This document shows, piece by piece, positions 8,482-16,447 of a stretch of DNA of 64,000 bases (its first letter is position 1; each line of letters begins with the position of its first letter). This DNA comes from Haloechinothrix sp033042135 (GTDB taxonomy: Bacteria > Actinomycetota > Actinomycetes > Mycobacteriales > Pseudonocardiaceae). The notes under the pieces were generated by a model, which ran no database searches, was not told the DNA's origin, and worked only from the letters and a program-made list of their open reading frames with translations. Position numbers and translations under genes: made by a program. The stretch is taken from NCBI RefSeq assembly GCF_033042135.1, contig NZ_WBXM01000004.1:124001-188000 (forward strand). The letters are read 5' to 3'.

Positions 8482-8985
8482 ATGACCGATTCGTCGTGGC
8501 AGCACAGTAAGGACAGCCAGGACGACACCGAGTCCACCGTGCAGGCGGCGGACCCGCGTGCCGGTTTCGCCGTGGTGGGGTCGGCGCAGCTGGACGAGAC
8601 CGCGCGCCGGGTGACCGCGATGCGGGAGGCGGTCGCCGAAGGGGATCTGGAGCTGGACGAGGATACCGCCGAGCGCGTGCTCGCCATGCTGGACGGCGTG
8701 CGCTGCCACGTGGCCAGGGTCGTATCCGAAGCCCCCGGCCTCGATGCCCCGTTGCAGCTGGGGAACAACTGGGTGGCGGGGGTGATGTCCCGACGGCTGC
8801 ACGGCGCCGCCTCGGGCGAGGACACCTCGGCCATCCCGGTGTTGGCGGCCTTCGACGAGCTGATCACCGACTTCGAGCGGATCGTGCGCGAAGCCGTGAC
8901 CGGCTATCGCCTCACGGATGAGGACGCGGCGGCGGAGCTGGATGCCATCGGTTCCGGTGTGGATGACCAGGGGGGTGTGCGATGA
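8482..8985 (+). CDS. Hypothetical protein heading an ESX-associated operon
   Basis: The 167-residue protein is not recognised by motif. It begins MTDSSWQHS after a GGGAGGGG Shine-Dalgarno. It is acidic and predicted mostly helical, with a central stretch DETARRVTAMREAVAEGDL and no signal peptide or membrane segment. Its stop overlaps the start of the PPE-like gene in an ATGA, so the two are translationally coupled. Small helical proteins next to PPE/EspG genes are often ESX substrates or chaperone partners; that role is inferred from context only. Confidence 0.7.
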   Translation: MTDSSWQHSKDSQDDTESTVQAADPRAGFAVVGSAQLDETARRVTAMREAVAEGDLELDEDTAERVLAMLDGVRCHVARVVSEAPGLDAPLQLGNNWVAGVMSRRLHGAASGEDTSAIPVLAAFDELITDFERIVREAVTGYRLTDEDAAAELDAIGSGVDDQGGVR

Positions 8986-10121
8986 CCAAGCGGATCCTGC
9001 CCGTTCCGTGGCCGCCGGAGCAGTGGCCCCCCGAGGAACCGGATCCCGGCGAGGAGGACCTCGCTCAGCCGCTGGACTGGATGACCTACCCGCATGCGCA
9101 CCTGTACATGATGGTGCGTCACTTCCTCGACCTGCCGGGGGCGAACTCCGTCGCGGCCGAGTGGGCCAAGCTCGCCGAGGAGCTCGACGCGATCGCCGAC
9201 GAGCTGAGTGAGGTCGTGACGGTCGCGGCGGCCGGGTGGCGCGGTGCGGCCGCGGAGCGTGCCAGGGAGACAGCCGAACGGCTGACCGAATGGGCACGGG
9301 ATTCGAGCGCTCGGGCAGCCGAGGCGGGTGGCTGCGTGAGCAGGCAGGCCGACATCGCGGAGCGGGCACGGAACGCCATGCCGGAGCCGCCTCCGCACGA
9401 GTACTCCCTCGACGTGATCGACTTCCGTCATGAGCGGCCGGGACCACCGAAGGTGATCGTCGATGGCGGTGGCCCTTCCGGGGCGACCACACCGATGTCG
9501 GCCAGCCCGTTCACCGGAGGGAGCTTCGAGACCGCACCCAATGTGCTGGGGCCGGTAGGGCCGGACCAGGAGGAACTCAGGGAGCGTCACCGCCAGGCAG
9601 CCGAGGTGATGCGCCGGATGCAGCGCGAATCGGCCGAGGTGCACGGCTCGGTGCCCAGCTTCATCCCGCCTGCACAGCGGTCGGACCTCGACGGCGAGGA
9701 CAGCGACGGCGACGGGGCCTCCGGTGACCGGGACCGTGACAGCGGTACGGACGAGCAGCGCACGTCGGCGTCCACCGCGGGCTCCGGCGCGGTAGGCGGG
9801 ATCGGCGCTGCTGCAGGGGGAGCGCAGCCCGGCAGCATGGCTCCGGCACCGGGAAGCGGGGCCGCGCCAGGCACGGCCGCGGGGACCGCGGGTAGTCCGG
9901 GGGCTGCCGTGCCCGGCGGCTCCGGTTCGACTGCCTCCGGCGCGGCACCCCGGGGTGGCATGGGCATGGCCGGGATGCCGATGGGTGGGGCGGGGCGCCA
10001 GGGCGAGGGCAGCGAGCGCAAGCGCCCCGACTACCTGGAAGGTGACCCGGACGTATTCGCACCTGACGAGAAGGGCGCGCCGGTCGATCTCGGCGACAGC
10101 CGGGAGCCCGACGATGCGTGA
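8982..10121 (+). CDS. PPE-like/WXG-type protein with long Gly/Ala/Pro-rich tail
   Basis: The 379-residue protein has two parts. Residues about 30-140 are helical and resemble a PPE/WXG100 helical hairpin, with a W-x-G turn (AAGWRGAAAERARE) between two helices. From about residue 170 the sequence is low-complexity, rich in Gly, Ala, Pro and Ser, with an acidic patch DLDGEDSDGDG. PPE-type proteins are type VII secretion substrates escorted by EspG, and an EspG gene follows with an 8-bp overlap. No ESX core component (EccC, EccD, MycP) is within the window. Confidence 0.75.
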   Translation: MTKRILPVPWPPEQWPPEEPDPGEEDLAQPLDWMTYPHAHLYMMVRHFLDLPGANSVAAEWAKLAEELDAIADELSEVVTVAAAGWRGAAAERARETAERLTEWARDSSARAAEAGGCVSRQADIAERARNAMPEPPPHEYSLDVIDFRHERPGPPKVIVDGGGPSGATTPMSASPFTGGSFETAPNVLGPVGPDQEELRERHRQAAEVMRRMQRESAEVHGSVPSFIPPAQRSDLDGEDSDGDGASGDRDRDSGTDEQRTSASTAGSGAVGGIGAAAGGAQPGSMAPAPGSGAAPGTAAGTAGSPGAAVPGGSGSTASGAAPRGGMGMAGMPMGGAGRQGEGSERKRPDYLEGDPDVFAPDEKGAPVDLGDSREPDDA

Positions 10122-10884
10122 CCCCGACACCGGTTGGATCCAGCTGCACCACGGCGAGTTCTTCCTGCTGTGGTCGGCCCTCGAGCTGGGGGAGCTGCCC
10201 GCTGTGCTGGGTGTGCCGCACATCGGGCGCACACCACCGGCCAGGGCGAGGTTCGCCGAAGCGGCTGGGGCGGCGTTGGCCGAGCGCGACCTCGGCACCG
10301 TCGAGCGACCCGCACCGGATCTGCGGCGCTACCTGGAGGCGCTGGCAGGTGGCAACCGCGCGTGTGAACTGCACATCGATACCGCCGACGCAGCGCTGCG
10401 CGCGGTCGGCGTGCCGGGGCGGGAATGCGTCATCGTCGCGAGCGCGGGCACGGAGATCAGGCTCGGCCCGGTCCGGGAGACGAGGATGGCCGCGACGATG
10501 TTGGATGTCGTGCCGCCTGCGGGCGCCGGTCCCGGTGCACCAGCCAACGTCGCCGTCGACGTGTTCACCCGCGCCTGCCGGGTGGGCGAGCGCGAAGGTG
10601 TCGAGGGGTTCAAGGAAGCCTTGCGTGATGGTGGAGTGCGTGGCGCCGAGGTCGGTGTGATCGCGCGTGCTATCGGGGGCAGGGCCGCCGGTGGCAGGTT
10701 GGAGGCGCGGTCGCGCGACGGCGGTGCCCGTTGGAGGTGGCTGCCGGAGACCCTGAACTGGGTCGACACCGCCGACGGCCGGTTCGCGCTGCGCAAGCAG
10801 GGCGAATGGCTCACCGTGACCCCGGCAGACCACGCGCGGCTGCTCGGCATGGCCGAGGACATGCTCGGCTCGCTCACCGGGTGA
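10114..10884 (+). CDS. EspG family ESX secretion-associated chaperone
   Basis: 256 residues starting MRDPDTGWIQLHHGEFF. The first residues (LHHGEFFLLWSALELGELP) and the later ARAIGGRAAGGRLEAR and ADHARLLGMAEDML segments fit the ESX EspG family (PF14011), cytosolic chaperones that bind the tip of PE/PPE dimers before type VII export. The ATG at 10114 lies inside the end of the PPE-like gene, giving an 8-bp overlap and strong coupling. With the two genes before it this forms a three-gene substrate/chaperone unit. Confidence 0.85.
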   Translation: MRDPDTGWIQLHHGEFFLLWSALELGELPAVLGVPHIGRTPPARARFAEAAGAALAERDLGTVERPAPDLRRYLEALAGGNRACELHIDTADAALRAVGVPGRECVIVASAGTEIRLGPVRETRMAATMLDVVPPAGAGPGAPANVAVDVFTRACRVGEREGVEGFKEALRDGGVRGAEVGVIARAIGGRAAGGRLEARSRDGGARWRWLPETLNWVDTADGRFALRKQGEWLTVTPADHARLLGMAEDMLGSLTG

Positions 10885-11004
10885 GAACCAGCTCCTGAAC
10901 CGCGGACAGCGCCGCCTGGTGAGGTGGCCCGGTTCGAGGTGTGCCGCGATACTGCCGGCTTCGGACCCTGGCGAACCGAACCGGGCTTCCGATAGGAAGG
11001 GCAC

Positions 11005-13017
11005 ATGACCACCGAGTTGCGAGCGTCGACCGACATTCCCGAGGTGCTGTGGCGTCCGGATCCGGAGGAGGTGGCCGACACCCGTATCGCGCGGTTCCGC
11101 GACTGGTTGCGTGCCGAGAAGGGCGTGGATACCGGTGATTACACGCAGCTGTGGGAGTGGTCGGTCGCTGAGCTCGACGACTTCTGGGCGGCGTGTGCCC
11201 AGTATCTCGGGGTGCGTTGGCACGCCGAGGCCGAGCGGGTGCGCGACGGGGACCGTATGCCCGAGGTGCGGTGGTTCCCCGGCGCCACACTGAACTACGC
11301 GGAGCACGCGCTGGCCCCCGGCGTGGCTGGCACGACAAAGGGCGACGACGAGCTCGCGGTGATCTTCCACCGGGAGGACGGGCTGGCCAGCGAGCTCACC
11401 TACGGGCAGTTGCGCGCGCAGGTCGCCGCCGCGCGGTCGGCGCTGCGTGAGCTAGGGATCGGGCGCGGCGATCGGGTGGTGGCGCTCGCACCGAACTGCC
11501 CCGAGACGCTGGTGGCGTTCCTCGCAGCAGCCAGCCTGGGCGCGGTCTGGTCGTCGTGCTCCCCGGACTTCGGGGTCCGGGCGATCGCGGACCGGTTCAC
11601 CCAGATCGAACCGGCGGTCCTGGTGACCGTGAACGGTTACTGCTACGGCGGCAAGACCTTCGACGTGCGCGCCACCGTGGCCACGCTCACCGACGAGATC
11701 CCGTCGCTCAGGGAGGTCGTGGCGATCGACTACGCCGGGACCGGCCAGGTCGAGGGGGCGCGGGACTGGACCGAGCTGCTGGCGCGGCACGAAGGTGCCG
11801 ACCTGGAGTTCGAACCGGTGCCGTTCGAACATCCGCTGTGGGTGCTGTATTCCTCCGGCACCACGGGCCTGCCGAAGGGGATCGTGCAGGGGCACGGTGG
11901 GATCACGCTGGAGCACCTGAAGTCGTTGGCGCTGCACCTGGACCTGGGGCCGGGCGAACGCTTCTTCTGGTACACCACCACCGGCTGGATGATGTGGAAC
12001 TTCGTCATCTCCGGCTTGCTGGTCGGCGCAGCCGTGGTGCTCTACGACGGCAGTCCCGGGCATCCCGATCTGGGGGCGCTGTGGCGGCTGGCCGAGCAGC
12101 ACCGCATCACCTATTTCGGCACCTCGGCGCCGTACGTGCAAACCTGCCTGAAACGCCAGGTGCGCCCGGCGGTCGAGCACGACCTCTCGGCGCTGCGTGC
12201 CGTCGGCACCACCGGTGCGCCGCTGAGCTCCGACGGGTTCCGCTGGATCGTGGACGAGCTCGGGCGCGACGCGAAGGGACGCCCGGTACAGATCTGCTCG
12301 GTGTCCGGCGGCACCGACGTGTGCACCGCGTTCCTCGGGGCCTCGCCGGACGTGCCGGTGTGGCAGGGAGAGCTGTCCTGCCGCGCGCTCGGCGCGGCTG
12401 TGGCCGCCTACGACGACGAGGGCAACGAGGTGATCGACGAGGTCGGCGAGCTGGTGCTCACCAAGCCGATGCCGTCGATGCCGGTGTTCTTCTGGAACGA
12501 TCCCGACGGCTCGCGCCTGCGCGCCGCGTACTTCGAGGACTTCCCCGGCGTGTGGCGGCACGGCGACTGGGTGCGGATCACCCCGCGTGGCTCGGCTGTG
12601 ATCTACGGTCGTAGCGACTCGACCCTCAACCGCGGCGGGATCCGGATGGGCACCGCCGAGTTCTACCGCGTGGTGGAAGGCGACGACCAGGTGCTCGACT
12701 CGCTGGTGATCGACACCACACGCGCGGGCGAGGACGAGGGCAAGCTGCTGTGCTTCCTGGTGCTCGCCGAGGGTGCCGACCTGGAGGAGGTGCGGCAGCG
12801 GCTGCGTACCGAGTTGCGAGTCGAGCTGTCGCCACGGCACGTGCCCGACGAGTTTGTCGCGGTCGACGACGTGCCGCGCACGCTGAACGGCAAGAAGTGC
12901 GAGGTGCCGGTGAAGAAGATCCTGGCTGGCGCCGCGCCGGAGCGGGCGGTCAGCGCCGATGCCCTGGCCAACCCCGACGCGCTACGTCCGTTTCTGGAGC
13001 GCGCCGGGCAGGGCTGA
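11005..13017 (+). CDS. Acetoacetate-CoA ligase (acetoacetyl-CoA synthetase)
   Basis: AMP-forming ligase of 670 residues that activates acetoacetate to acetoacetyl-CoA. It has the ACS-type N-terminal cap, the P-loop YSSGTTGLPKGIVQGHGG, TTGWMMWNFVISGLL, and the SGGTDVCTAFLG adenylate motif. The C-terminal lid contains GRSDSTLNRGGIRMGTAEFYRVVE and RTLNGKKCEVPVKKIL, the latter holding the catalytic Lys. Length and motifs fit AacS rather than acetyl-CoA synthetase. ATAGGAAGGG precedes the ATG. It supports ketone-body or PHB-related metabolism. Confidence 0.92.
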   Translation: MTTELRASTDIPEVLWRPDPEEVADTRIARFRDWLRAEKGVDTGDYTQLWEWSVAELDDFWAACAQYLGVRWHAEAERVRDGDRMPEVRWFPGATLNYAEHALAPGVAGTTKGDDELAVIFHREDGLASELTYGQLRAQVAAARSALRELGIGRGDRVVALAPNCPETLVAFLAAASLGAVWSSCSPDFGVRAIADRFTQIEPAVLVTVNGYCYGGKTFDVRATVATLTDEIPSLREVVAIDYAGTGQVEGARDWTELLARHEGADLEFEPVPFEHPLWVLYSSGTTGLPKGIVQGHGGITLEHLKSLALHLDLGPGERFFWYTTTGWMMWNFVISGLLVGAAVVLYDGSPGHPDLGALWRLAEQHRITYFGTSAPYVQTCLKRQVRPAVEHDLSALRAVGTTGAPLSSDGFRWIVDELGRDAKGRPVQICSVSGGTDVCTAFLGASPDVPVWQGELSCRALGAAVAAYDDEGNEVIDEVGELVLTKPMPSMPVFFWNDPDGSRLRAAYFEDFPGVWRHGDWVRITPRGSAVIYGRSDSTLNRGGIRMGTAEFYRVVEGDDQVLDSLVIDTTRAGEDEGKLLCFLVLAEGADLEEVRQRLRTELRVELSPRHVPDEFVAVDDVPRTLNGKKCEVPVKKILAGAAPERAVSADALANPDALRPFLERAGQG

Positions 13018-13045
13018 GCGGCCCCGGCAGGGTGCCGGGGCCGCT
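13017..13045 (+). terminator. Hairpin terminator after acetoacetyl-CoA synthetase
   Basis: A perfect 13-bp stem AGCGGCCCCGGCA/TGCCGGGGCCGCT with a GGG loop begins at the stop codon. There is no T-tract, as is usual in actinomycetes. Confidence 0.8.
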
Positions 13046-13102
13046 GTGACGGCCGCGCAGGCAGGCCTGTAGCCTGTTAAGGCAGTGGCCTGATGGCCCC
13101 TG

Positions 13103-13193
13103 GGAGGCTTCGCCTAGTTGGTCTATGGCGCCGCACTGCTAATGCGGTTGGGGTTTACGCCCCTCGCGGGTTCGAATCCCGCAGCCTCCGCCA
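13103..13193 (+). tRNA. tRNA-Ser (anticodon GCU)
   Basis: The acceptor GGAGGCT pairs with AGCCTCC, with discriminator G and an encoded CCA at 13191-13193. The anticodon stem CCGCA/TGCGG holds the loop CTGCTAA, with anticodon GCT at 13138-13140. A long variable arm marks it as class II. Confidence 0.95.
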
Positions 13194-13251
13194 CCCGGTT
13201 GCAGTAGCGATCGGGCGGTCGGCTAGCCTAGTCGACCGGACAACCGAACAG

Positions 13252-13327
13252 GCGCCCGTAGCTCAACGGATAGAGCATCTGACTACGGATCAGAAGGTTT
13301 GGGGTTCGAATCCCTACGGGCGCGCCA
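13252..13327 (+). tRNA. tRNA-Arg (anticodon ACG)
   Basis: The acceptor GCGCCCG pairs with CGGGCGC, with discriminator G and encoded CCA. The anticodon stem TCTGA/TCAGA holds the loop CTACGGA, anticodon ACG at 13285-13287. It is followed at once by a terminator and by accessory-type DNA, as often seen where a tRNA gene has served as an integration target. Confidence 0.95.
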
Positions 13328-13354
13328 AACTCCCAGGTCACAGACCTGGGAGTT
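13328..13354 (+). terminator. Terminator after tRNA-Arg
   Basis: An 11-bp perfect stem AACTCCCAGGT/ACCTGGGAGTT with loop CACAG, followed by AGTATTT, directly abuts the tRNA 3' end. Confidence 0.8.
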
Positions 13355-13417
13355 AGTATTTGGCAACCCTGTTACCGATCAAGTGTCAAGCGTCACTCCG
13401 GTTCGCCAGGCACGTTC

Positions 13418-13879
13418 GTGTCCAGTGCCGAGCGCCTGCGCCTCTCGCTGACCAGGGTCCTGGATGCCGACCTCACAGCCACGCTGGCCGAGACCATCCG
13501 CGAAACGGCCGACCACTTCGACCTTGCGACCGGCGAATCACCATCCAGCACCGTCACCATCGCGCACGAGACCGGCGAGTATCGCGACCTGCTCGTGCTC
13601 GGCGGCAGCCTCGCTATCGTTCCCGGCGAGATCATCACCGACGAGCGCATGGATCGGCCCGACCTCGAGGCCCGCACGAAGTATCGCCAACGACTCGCTG
13701 TAGGCAGCGGCTACGACGACCAGCACCGTCGACTTCTGCGCGAGTTGCAGGACCAGCAGGACCCATGCCGGAACCGGATCGAACGTCGCGCCGGTGGCAT
13801 CAAGGGCGTCTACGGCGTCGCTACGCGATGCGCTCCGCGCACCCTTGATCCTGCCGAAGCTACGCACACGCAAAGGTGA
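13418..13879 (+). pseudogene. Fragment resembling a PP2C-like actinobacterial protein
   Basis: The stretch TVTIAHETGEYRDLLVLGGS, then ITDERMD and YRQRLAVGSGYDDQHRRLLREL, resembles the C-terminal half of short actinobacterial protein phosphatase 2C-like proteins. The catalytic N-terminal half is missing. After CRNRI the sequence departs from the expected pattern and ends in a basic tail, which suggests a frameshift. The only start is a GTG at 13418 without a Shine-Dalgarno. It follows the tRNA-Arg terminator, in line with debris from an integrated element. The family assignment is from memory of the motif and is uncertain. Confidence 0.4.
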
Positions 13880-13904
13880 AGGTGACACGGAGGACGTAGT
13901 CCCC

Positions 13905-14375
13905 GTGTTCGCCTACGCTGAATATGTGACTGCTTTACCACGGATACTGGTGCCTCGAACTCAACTCACGGACGTCGACGGAATTGCCGTCGCGCTCCTG
14001 ACGGTGGAGCTGTGGGACGACGGAATTGTCCTGCGACTAGCCGGACTCCCGAACGAAGCTACTCAACGAATGCTCGATGAGCACGAACACGATATGACGG
14101 CATGGGCAGAACGGCGGCAACAAAGCCCGAACGACACATCCGAGGCCCCGCCCGAGGAACCCGGACCCCTTATCCTGAACCGCATCAACATCGGTATCAC
14201 CGACGAGCACGGCACGTCCTATCGGATGATGACCCGCCGCACCGGAGGTACTGGCACCGAGTTGCGGGACGAGTTGTACTTCCAACCCGGCATGCCCAAG
14301 GGAACCAATCATCTCACCATCCACACCAGCGGATCGGGCCTCCCTGAGAACGCCATTCAAGTGCCAGCAACATGA
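13905..14375 (+). CDS. Hypothetical protein in the tRNA-proximal accessory segment
   Basis: A 156-residue reading from the GTG at 13905, preceded by ACGGAGG at 13887-13893; a GTG at 13926 is also possible. The N-terminal part (ALPRILVPRTQL, VALLTVELWDDGIVLRLA) and the C-terminal part (YRMMTRRTGGTGTELRDELYFQPG) look like a two-part beta-rich fold. No catalytic motif, signal peptide or membrane span is seen. Codon use is less GC-biased than in neighbours. Function unknown. Confidence 0.5.
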   Translation: MFAYAEYVTALPRILVPRTQLTDVDGIAVALLTVELWDDGIVLRLAGLPNEATQRMLDEHEHDMTAWAERRQQSPNDTSEAPPEEPGPLILNRINIGITDEHGTSYRMMTRRTGGTGTELRDELYFQPGMPKGTNHLTIHTSGSGLPENAIQVPAT

Positions 14376-14440
14376 ACAAACCTCGAACCGCCGTCCCTCA
14401 CAGCGCACGAGCTTGACCTCTGAGCGGGCAACTCTCCCTC

Positions 14441-14551
14441 TGAACCGCTCCGTCGAGTTCGGAGACTCCATTCTTTGGGACGGATGGAGTCATGTCAGGG
14501 AGAACGTCGAAGAGGTGCCCGGCCGAGCTGCGTGAGCGGGCGGTCCGGACC
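14441..14551 (+). mobile_element. Remnant of an IS3-family element (left end and start of OrfA)
   Basis: The left-end-like sequence TGAACCGCTCCG leads into ATG at 14492, encoding MSGRTSKRCPAELRERAVR. This is the characteristic start of IS3-family OrfA transposases with the helix-turn-helix just beginning. Homology stops near 14551, and no OrfB or right end follows, so the element is severely truncated. It lies within the decayed region after the two tRNA genes. Confidence 0.7.
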
Positions 14552-14775
14552 GGCTGCCGCCTGCGGTGTGACCTCGGCCGTGCTTGCCGCGTTCGACAGG
14601 CGGGTACCGCGTTGTGACACTGCGGTTGCGGTGGTTGACTCATGTACGGGGCGAGCGGGCCCGGTACATCCCGGTGGGTTCGATCCGGGCCACGCGCGAT
14701 CCCGCACACTGGCACTGAGCCAGGGACAGCGATCGCCGGTCGCGCCGCCAGCGACCGCGGAGAAAGGGGGCGGAT

Positions 14776-15081
14776 ATGCCGGAACTCCTGTCGGATACCG
14801 AGATCGCTGACGGTCTCGCGACGCTACCGGGCTGGACGCAGGACGGCTCTGCTATTAGCAAGACGTGGGAACGCAAGGGTTTCCTCGGGGTGGTCAACCT
14901 GGCCAACGCGATCGCGTTCGCCGCGAACGAGCTCAACCACCACCCGGACCTGTTCATCCACGGCTATAACAAACTGACGGTCACGTTGACGACGCATTCC
15001 GCCGGTGGTATCACCGCGAACGATCTGCACGCGGCCCGGGTGATGGAGAACCTCACGAACGTGGCCTCGTCAGCCGGGTAG
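14776..15081 (+). CDS. 4a-hydroxytetrahydrobiopterin dehydratase (pterin carbinolamine dehydratase)
   Basis: A 101-residue cytosolic enzyme that dehydrates 4a-carbinolamine pterins formed by aromatic amino-acid hydroxylases. The family motif ELNHHPDLFIHGYNKL followed by LTTHSAGGITANDLHAA is complete, including the catalytic His-His pair. AGAAAGGGGG precedes the ATG. No pterin-dependent hydroxylase is nearby, so it may act on folate-type or molybdopterin by-products. Confidence 0.92.
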   Translation: MPELLSDTEIADGLATLPGWTQDGSAISKTWERKGFLGVVNLANAIAFAANELNHHPDLFIHGYNKLTVTLTTHSAGGITANDLHAARVMENLTNVASSAG

Positions 15082-15155
15082 TACGCACCCGGTGAGCCCG
15101 GCCGATCCCGCCGGTGGCGTGCTCCGCGGGGATCCGGGGCACGCCACCGGGCATC

Positions 15156-15773
15156 TCAGGCTGCCTCGGACTCGGCGAGCGTGCGGGCGAGCGCGACCAC
15201 CCGCTTGGCCTGCACCGTCGCGGCGGTGCGGGTGTCATCGTCTACGGGCAGCTGCCCCTGGGCATCGACGTGGCTGGTGCCGTAGGGGTTGCCGTCGACG
15301 AACTTCGCCGGGTCGGTGTAACCGGGGCTGACGATGACGCCGCCGAAGTGGTGGATGGTGTTGTACAGCGCGAGCAGGGTGGATTCCTGGCCGCCGTGTC
15401 GGGTGGCGCTGGAGGCGAACCCGCTGTAGACCTTGTCGGCCAGCTGGCCCTGCTGCCACTGCCCGCCAAGGGTGTCGAGGAACTGTTTGAGCTGGGCGGC
15501 GATGTTGCCGAAACGGGTCGGGGAGCCGAAGATCACCCCGTCGGCCCACACCACGTCGTCGGCAGTGGCTTCCGGGATGTGCCGGGTCGCGTCGACGTGC
15601 GCACGCCACGCGGGGTTGGCGTCGATCGCCGAGTCGGGTGCCAGCTCGGGCGCGCGGCGGATGCGTACCTCAGCGCCCTCGGCTTCGGCCACCTTGCCCA
15701 GCGTCGAGGCGATCTCGGCGATGGTGCCGGTGGCGGAGTAGTAGATGATGCTGATCTTGACGGGCTGACCCAT
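15156..15773 (-). CDS. wrbA: NAD(P)H:quinone oxidoreductase, WrbA type
   Basis: A 205-residue FMN flavodoxin-like enzyme that reduces quinones by two electrons, limiting redox cycling. It starts MGQPVKISIIYYSATGTIAEI (FMN phosphate loop). It shows SPTRFGNIAAQLKQFLD (FMN ring contact), FASSATRHGGQESTLL, and PYGTSHV near the C-terminus, all typical of WrbA. GGAGGAG lies in front of the ATG at 15773. Further upstream is a 48-bp dyad, probably the site of a redox-responsive repressor encoded elsewhere. Confidence 0.93.
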   Translation of the reverse strand: MGQPVKISIIYYSATGTIAEIASTLGKVAEAEGAEVRIRRAPELAPDSAIDANPAWRAHVDATRHIPEATADDVVWADGVIFGSPTRFGNIAAQLKQFLDTLGGQWQQGQLADKVYSGFASSATRHGGQESTLLALYNTIHHFGGVIVSPGYTDPAKFVDGNPYGTSHVDAQGQLPVDDDTRTAATVQAKRVVALARTLAESEAA

Positions 15774-15813
15774 GGGGACGTCTCCTCCTGCGGTTTCCGT
15801 AACCGGAATGGTT

Positions 15814-15861
15814 GTTGAAACTTCATCTATACGGTGCGTGCAACATAGATGAACTGTCAAC
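15814..15861 (-). promoter_or_regulatory. 48-bp dyad operator upstream of wrbA
   Basis: Outer arms GTTGA/TCAAC and inner arms TTCATCTAT/ATAGATGAA share one symmetry centre at 15837.5. Only the AAC/CTG triplets between them break the match. It is centred about 64 bp ahead of the wrbA start and is much more AT-rich than its surroundings. The arrangement suits two adjacent dimers of a MarR- or HxlR-type regulator. Confidence 0.7.
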
Positions 15862-16022
15862 TATTCCGTCGCAGCGGGGACACGTCGCGGAACCTCGTTG
15901 GCCCGGTGCCGACCAGCGCCGACCAGCGCCGATGAGCACCACGACCGGCACAGATACCTCGCCATGACGTCAGCCACACCGCGCCCCTGCACCGGCACGT
16001 GCACGCCGTACCGGCCAGGTGG

Positions 16023-16075
16023 GAGCCGAAGGGCTCCTCGGGTACCGGATACGCACCGGAGGATCCCCTCGGCTC
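16023..16075. repeat. 53-bp dyad-symmetric repeat element, copy 2
   Basis: Same length and outer arms as the element at 1656-1708 (starts GAGCCGAAGGG, ends CCCTCGGCTC) with diverged inner bases. Here flanking bases extend the stem to GGTGGGAGCCGA/TCGGCTCCCACC. It lies in the non-coding stretch between wrbA and a small minus-strand gene. Just left, at 15911-15940, three 10-bp units (GACCAGCGCC twice, GATGAGCACC once) stand in tandem. Confidence 0.6.
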
Positions 16076-16116
16076 CCACCCTGTGCACCCGATCGGTCGT
16101 TTCCGGCCCGGTCCCG

Positions 16117-16293
16117 TCACTCGTCGGGGTCGTCCTCCGGCGGAGCCGCGGGTGGATCGCCCGAACCTGCGCAGCGCAGTCGGGACGGGACGATGGTCGG
16201 GCTGGACGGTTTGCGGTCATGCCACACCAGCCGACCGTCGGTGACAGGTTGCCAGGTGCGGCATGCCGCGCAATACCCCAGGTTGCTCGGCAT
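16117..16293 (-). CDS. Small zinc-ribbon-like hypothetical protein
   Basis: 58 residues starting MPSNLGYCAACRTWQ. The single CxxC, the conserved-looking RLVWHDRKPSS and the RCAGSG ending resemble short actinobacterial one-knuckle proteins that end in C-x-G-S-G. A GTG six bases upstream is an alternative start. It is too small to carry enzymatic motifs; a structural zinc site would need the Cys pair plus His or the late Cys. No partner gene is evident. Confidence 0.55.
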   Translation of the reverse strand: MPSNLGYCAACRTWQPVTDGRLVWHDRKPSSPTIVPSRLRCAGSGDPPAAPPEDDPDE

Positions 16294-16447
16294 GGACACA
16301 CACTAGTCGAACCGGCGCGTGGGCCGCCCGCGCGCCGTGACGAAGGGGTAGTGTGGCGCGGTCCCGGCTGCCTACCGGCTGCGCCGCCTGCCCGGTCCCC
16401 GTTGCCGTCGGTTGACAGCGGCGCGCGCCGGCCCGAAGCTGAGCTTC

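Noticed and set aside
9661..11370. A 569-codon minus-strand open frame opposite the PPE/EspG genes
   Set aside because: Low-complexity Arg/Pro/Ala-rich translation without motifs, while the plus strand carries a coherent coupled operon.
14670..14700. Possible attachment-site copy of a tRNA T-arm (GGTTCGATCC)
   Set aside because: Only about ten bases resemble the tRNA-Arg T-loop and the acceptor end does not match, so it is within chance.
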